Below are positions 5,691 to 6,543 of a stretch of 6,543 bases of DNA, in pieces. Made by a program: the position numbers and the translations under genes. Origin of the DNA: Nitrososphaerales archaeon TH5894 (GTDB lineage: Archaea; Thermoproteota; Nitrososphaeria; Nitrososphaerales; Nitrososphaeraceae); the NCBI GenBank assembly GCA_014523485.1, contig JAATVK010000008.1:1-6543 (forward strand), in the 5' to 3' direction. The first letter of the stretch is position 1, and every line of letters starts with the position of its first letter. The notes below the pieces were generated by a model, which worked only from the letters and a program-made list of their open reading frames with translations, was not told where the DNA came from and ran no database searches.

Positions 5691-6543
5691 ATGGTTAAAG
5701 AAAAATGCATTTTAGCATACTCGGGAGGATTGGATACATCGGTATGTATAAAATATTTGCAGCTGTTACATAATCTTGATGTTATTACTGTAACAGTAGA
5801 TTGTGGCCAAAATGATGATTTCAAAGAAATCGAAAATAGATCAAAAGAAATAGGAGCTGGTAAGCATTACTATGTAGATGCTAAAGAAGAATTCGTAAAT
5901 GAATATATCTCTCATTGTATAAAAGCCAACGGCTTGTATGAAAACCAGTATCCTTTGGGAACTGCGTTAGCACGGCCTCTTATCGCAAAGAAAGTAGTTG
6001 AGATATCAAACAACGAAAATGCCAAAACAATAGCTCATGGTTCTACAGGGAAAGGAAATGATCAGGTTAGATTCGATATTACTATAAAATCAATTAATCC
6101 AAATTTAAGAATTATTGCACCAATTAGAGACATGAATCTAACAAGAGATATAGAAATTCAATTTGCAAAAGAACATAACATTCCCATATCTACTGAAGTC
6201 AAGAAATATAGTATTGATATGAATATATGGGGAAGGTCAATAGAAGGGGGAGAGCTCGAAAATCCTTTTGTTGAACCACCAGAAAATTGTTTCAAATTTA
6301 TTAAATTTAATAATTCAGATGTTGGTTATTTGGAAATAGAATATGAAAAAGGTCTACCTATAACAGCTGATGGCAAAAGGATGAGTCTTATAGATCTGAT
6401 AAATTATATCAATTCTAAAGCAGGATCCTACGGTGTAGGGATTGTTGATCACATAGAAGATAGAATTATCGGTATAAAGTCTAGAGAAGTTTATGAATGT
6501 CCTGCAGCAATTGTTCTAATTCAAGCTCATAAAGATCTTGAGA
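5691..6543 (+). CDS. argG: Argininosuccinate synthase (partial, 3' end beyond window)
   Basis: It catalyses the ATP-dependent condensation of citrulline and aspartate to argininosuccinate, the penultimate step of arginine synthesis, in the cytoplasm. The 284 codons present contain the N-type ATP pyrophosphatase loop AYSGGLDTS (9-17), YPLGTALARP (87-96), HGSTGKGNDQVRFD (116-129), the aspartate/citrulline-binding segment YSIDMNIWGRSIEGGELENP (173-192), and GIVDHIEDRIIGIKSREVYE further on. All are standard family motifs with no missing key residue. Family members are about 390-410 residues, so the last quarter or so is outside the window. The ATG at 5691 gives the normal N-terminus and has a well-placed TATA-like box. 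It is divergent from the winged-helix regulator. Many archaea, including Nitrososphaerota, place lysW/argX-type genes near argG, but none is visible here. Confidence 0.97.
   Translation, partial: MVKEKCILAYSGGLDTSVCIKYLQLLHNLDVITVTVDCGQNDDFKEIENRSKEIGAGKHYYVDAKEEFVNEYISHCIKANGLYENQYPLGTALARPLIAKKVVEISNNENAKTIAHGSTGKGNDQVRFDITIKSINPNLRIIAPIRDMNLTRDIEIQFAKEHNIPISTEVKKYSIDMNIWGRSIEGGELENPFVEPPENCFKFIKFNNSDVGYLEIEYEKGLPITADGKRMSLIDLINYINSKAGSYGVGIVDHIEDRIIGIKSREVYECPAAIVLIQAHKDLE

Noticed and set aside
5639..5824. Minus-strand open frame of 61 codons
   Set aside because: It is antisense to the start of argG and its promoter region.

Overview
The window is very AT-rich and reads as archaeal, most likely a member of the Nitrososphaerota (Thaumarchaeota), possibly a soil Nitrososphaerales lineage. 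The reasons are a 61-residue multi-cysteine protein of a type I recall mainly from that phylum, archaeal TATA-like boxes about 22-32 bases before several start codons (the spacing of leaderless transcripts), almost no Shine-Dalgarno sequences, and three TTG starts. The phylum is an inference; no rRNA or ammonia-oxidation gene is present to fix it.

Left edge (1-1148): the N-terminal 227 codons of a minus-strand zinc-dependent, NADP(H)-type alcohol dehydrogenase run off the window. About 470 bases without a recognisable gene follow. They hold the dehydrogenase promoter, a T-rich stretch and a striking 30-bp dyad at 934-963.

Centre (1149-4593): four plus-strand genes. First is the small cysteine-rich protein. 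Then come three enzymes that resemble parts of the bacterial/algal ebo cluster: a UbiA-type membrane prenyltransferase of the EboC kind, an alkaline-phosphatase-superfamily phosphodiesterase/nucleotide-pyrophosphatase-like protein (EboF-like), and a TIM-barrel sugar-phosphate isomerase/epimerase (loosely EboE-like by fold). A plausible but unproven reading is one pathway: the epimerase shapes a sugar or cyclitol, the membrane enzyme joins a polar group to a polyprenyl chain, and the phosphodiesterase hydrolyses or remodels a phosphorylated intermediate. No EboA, EboB or EboD counterpart is visible.

Right part (4594-6543): a minus-strand regulator with an N-terminal winged helix and a C-terminal region resembling a B12-binding fold converges on the epimerase gene. 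It is divergent from argG (argininosuccinate synthase, truncated by the window end). The 142-bp argG/regulator intergenic region carries a 14-bp perfect palindrome between two TATA-like boxes.

In single 60-base samples the ebo-like genes look more AT-rich than the dehydrogenase and argG, which fits an accessory, possibly transferred, island.
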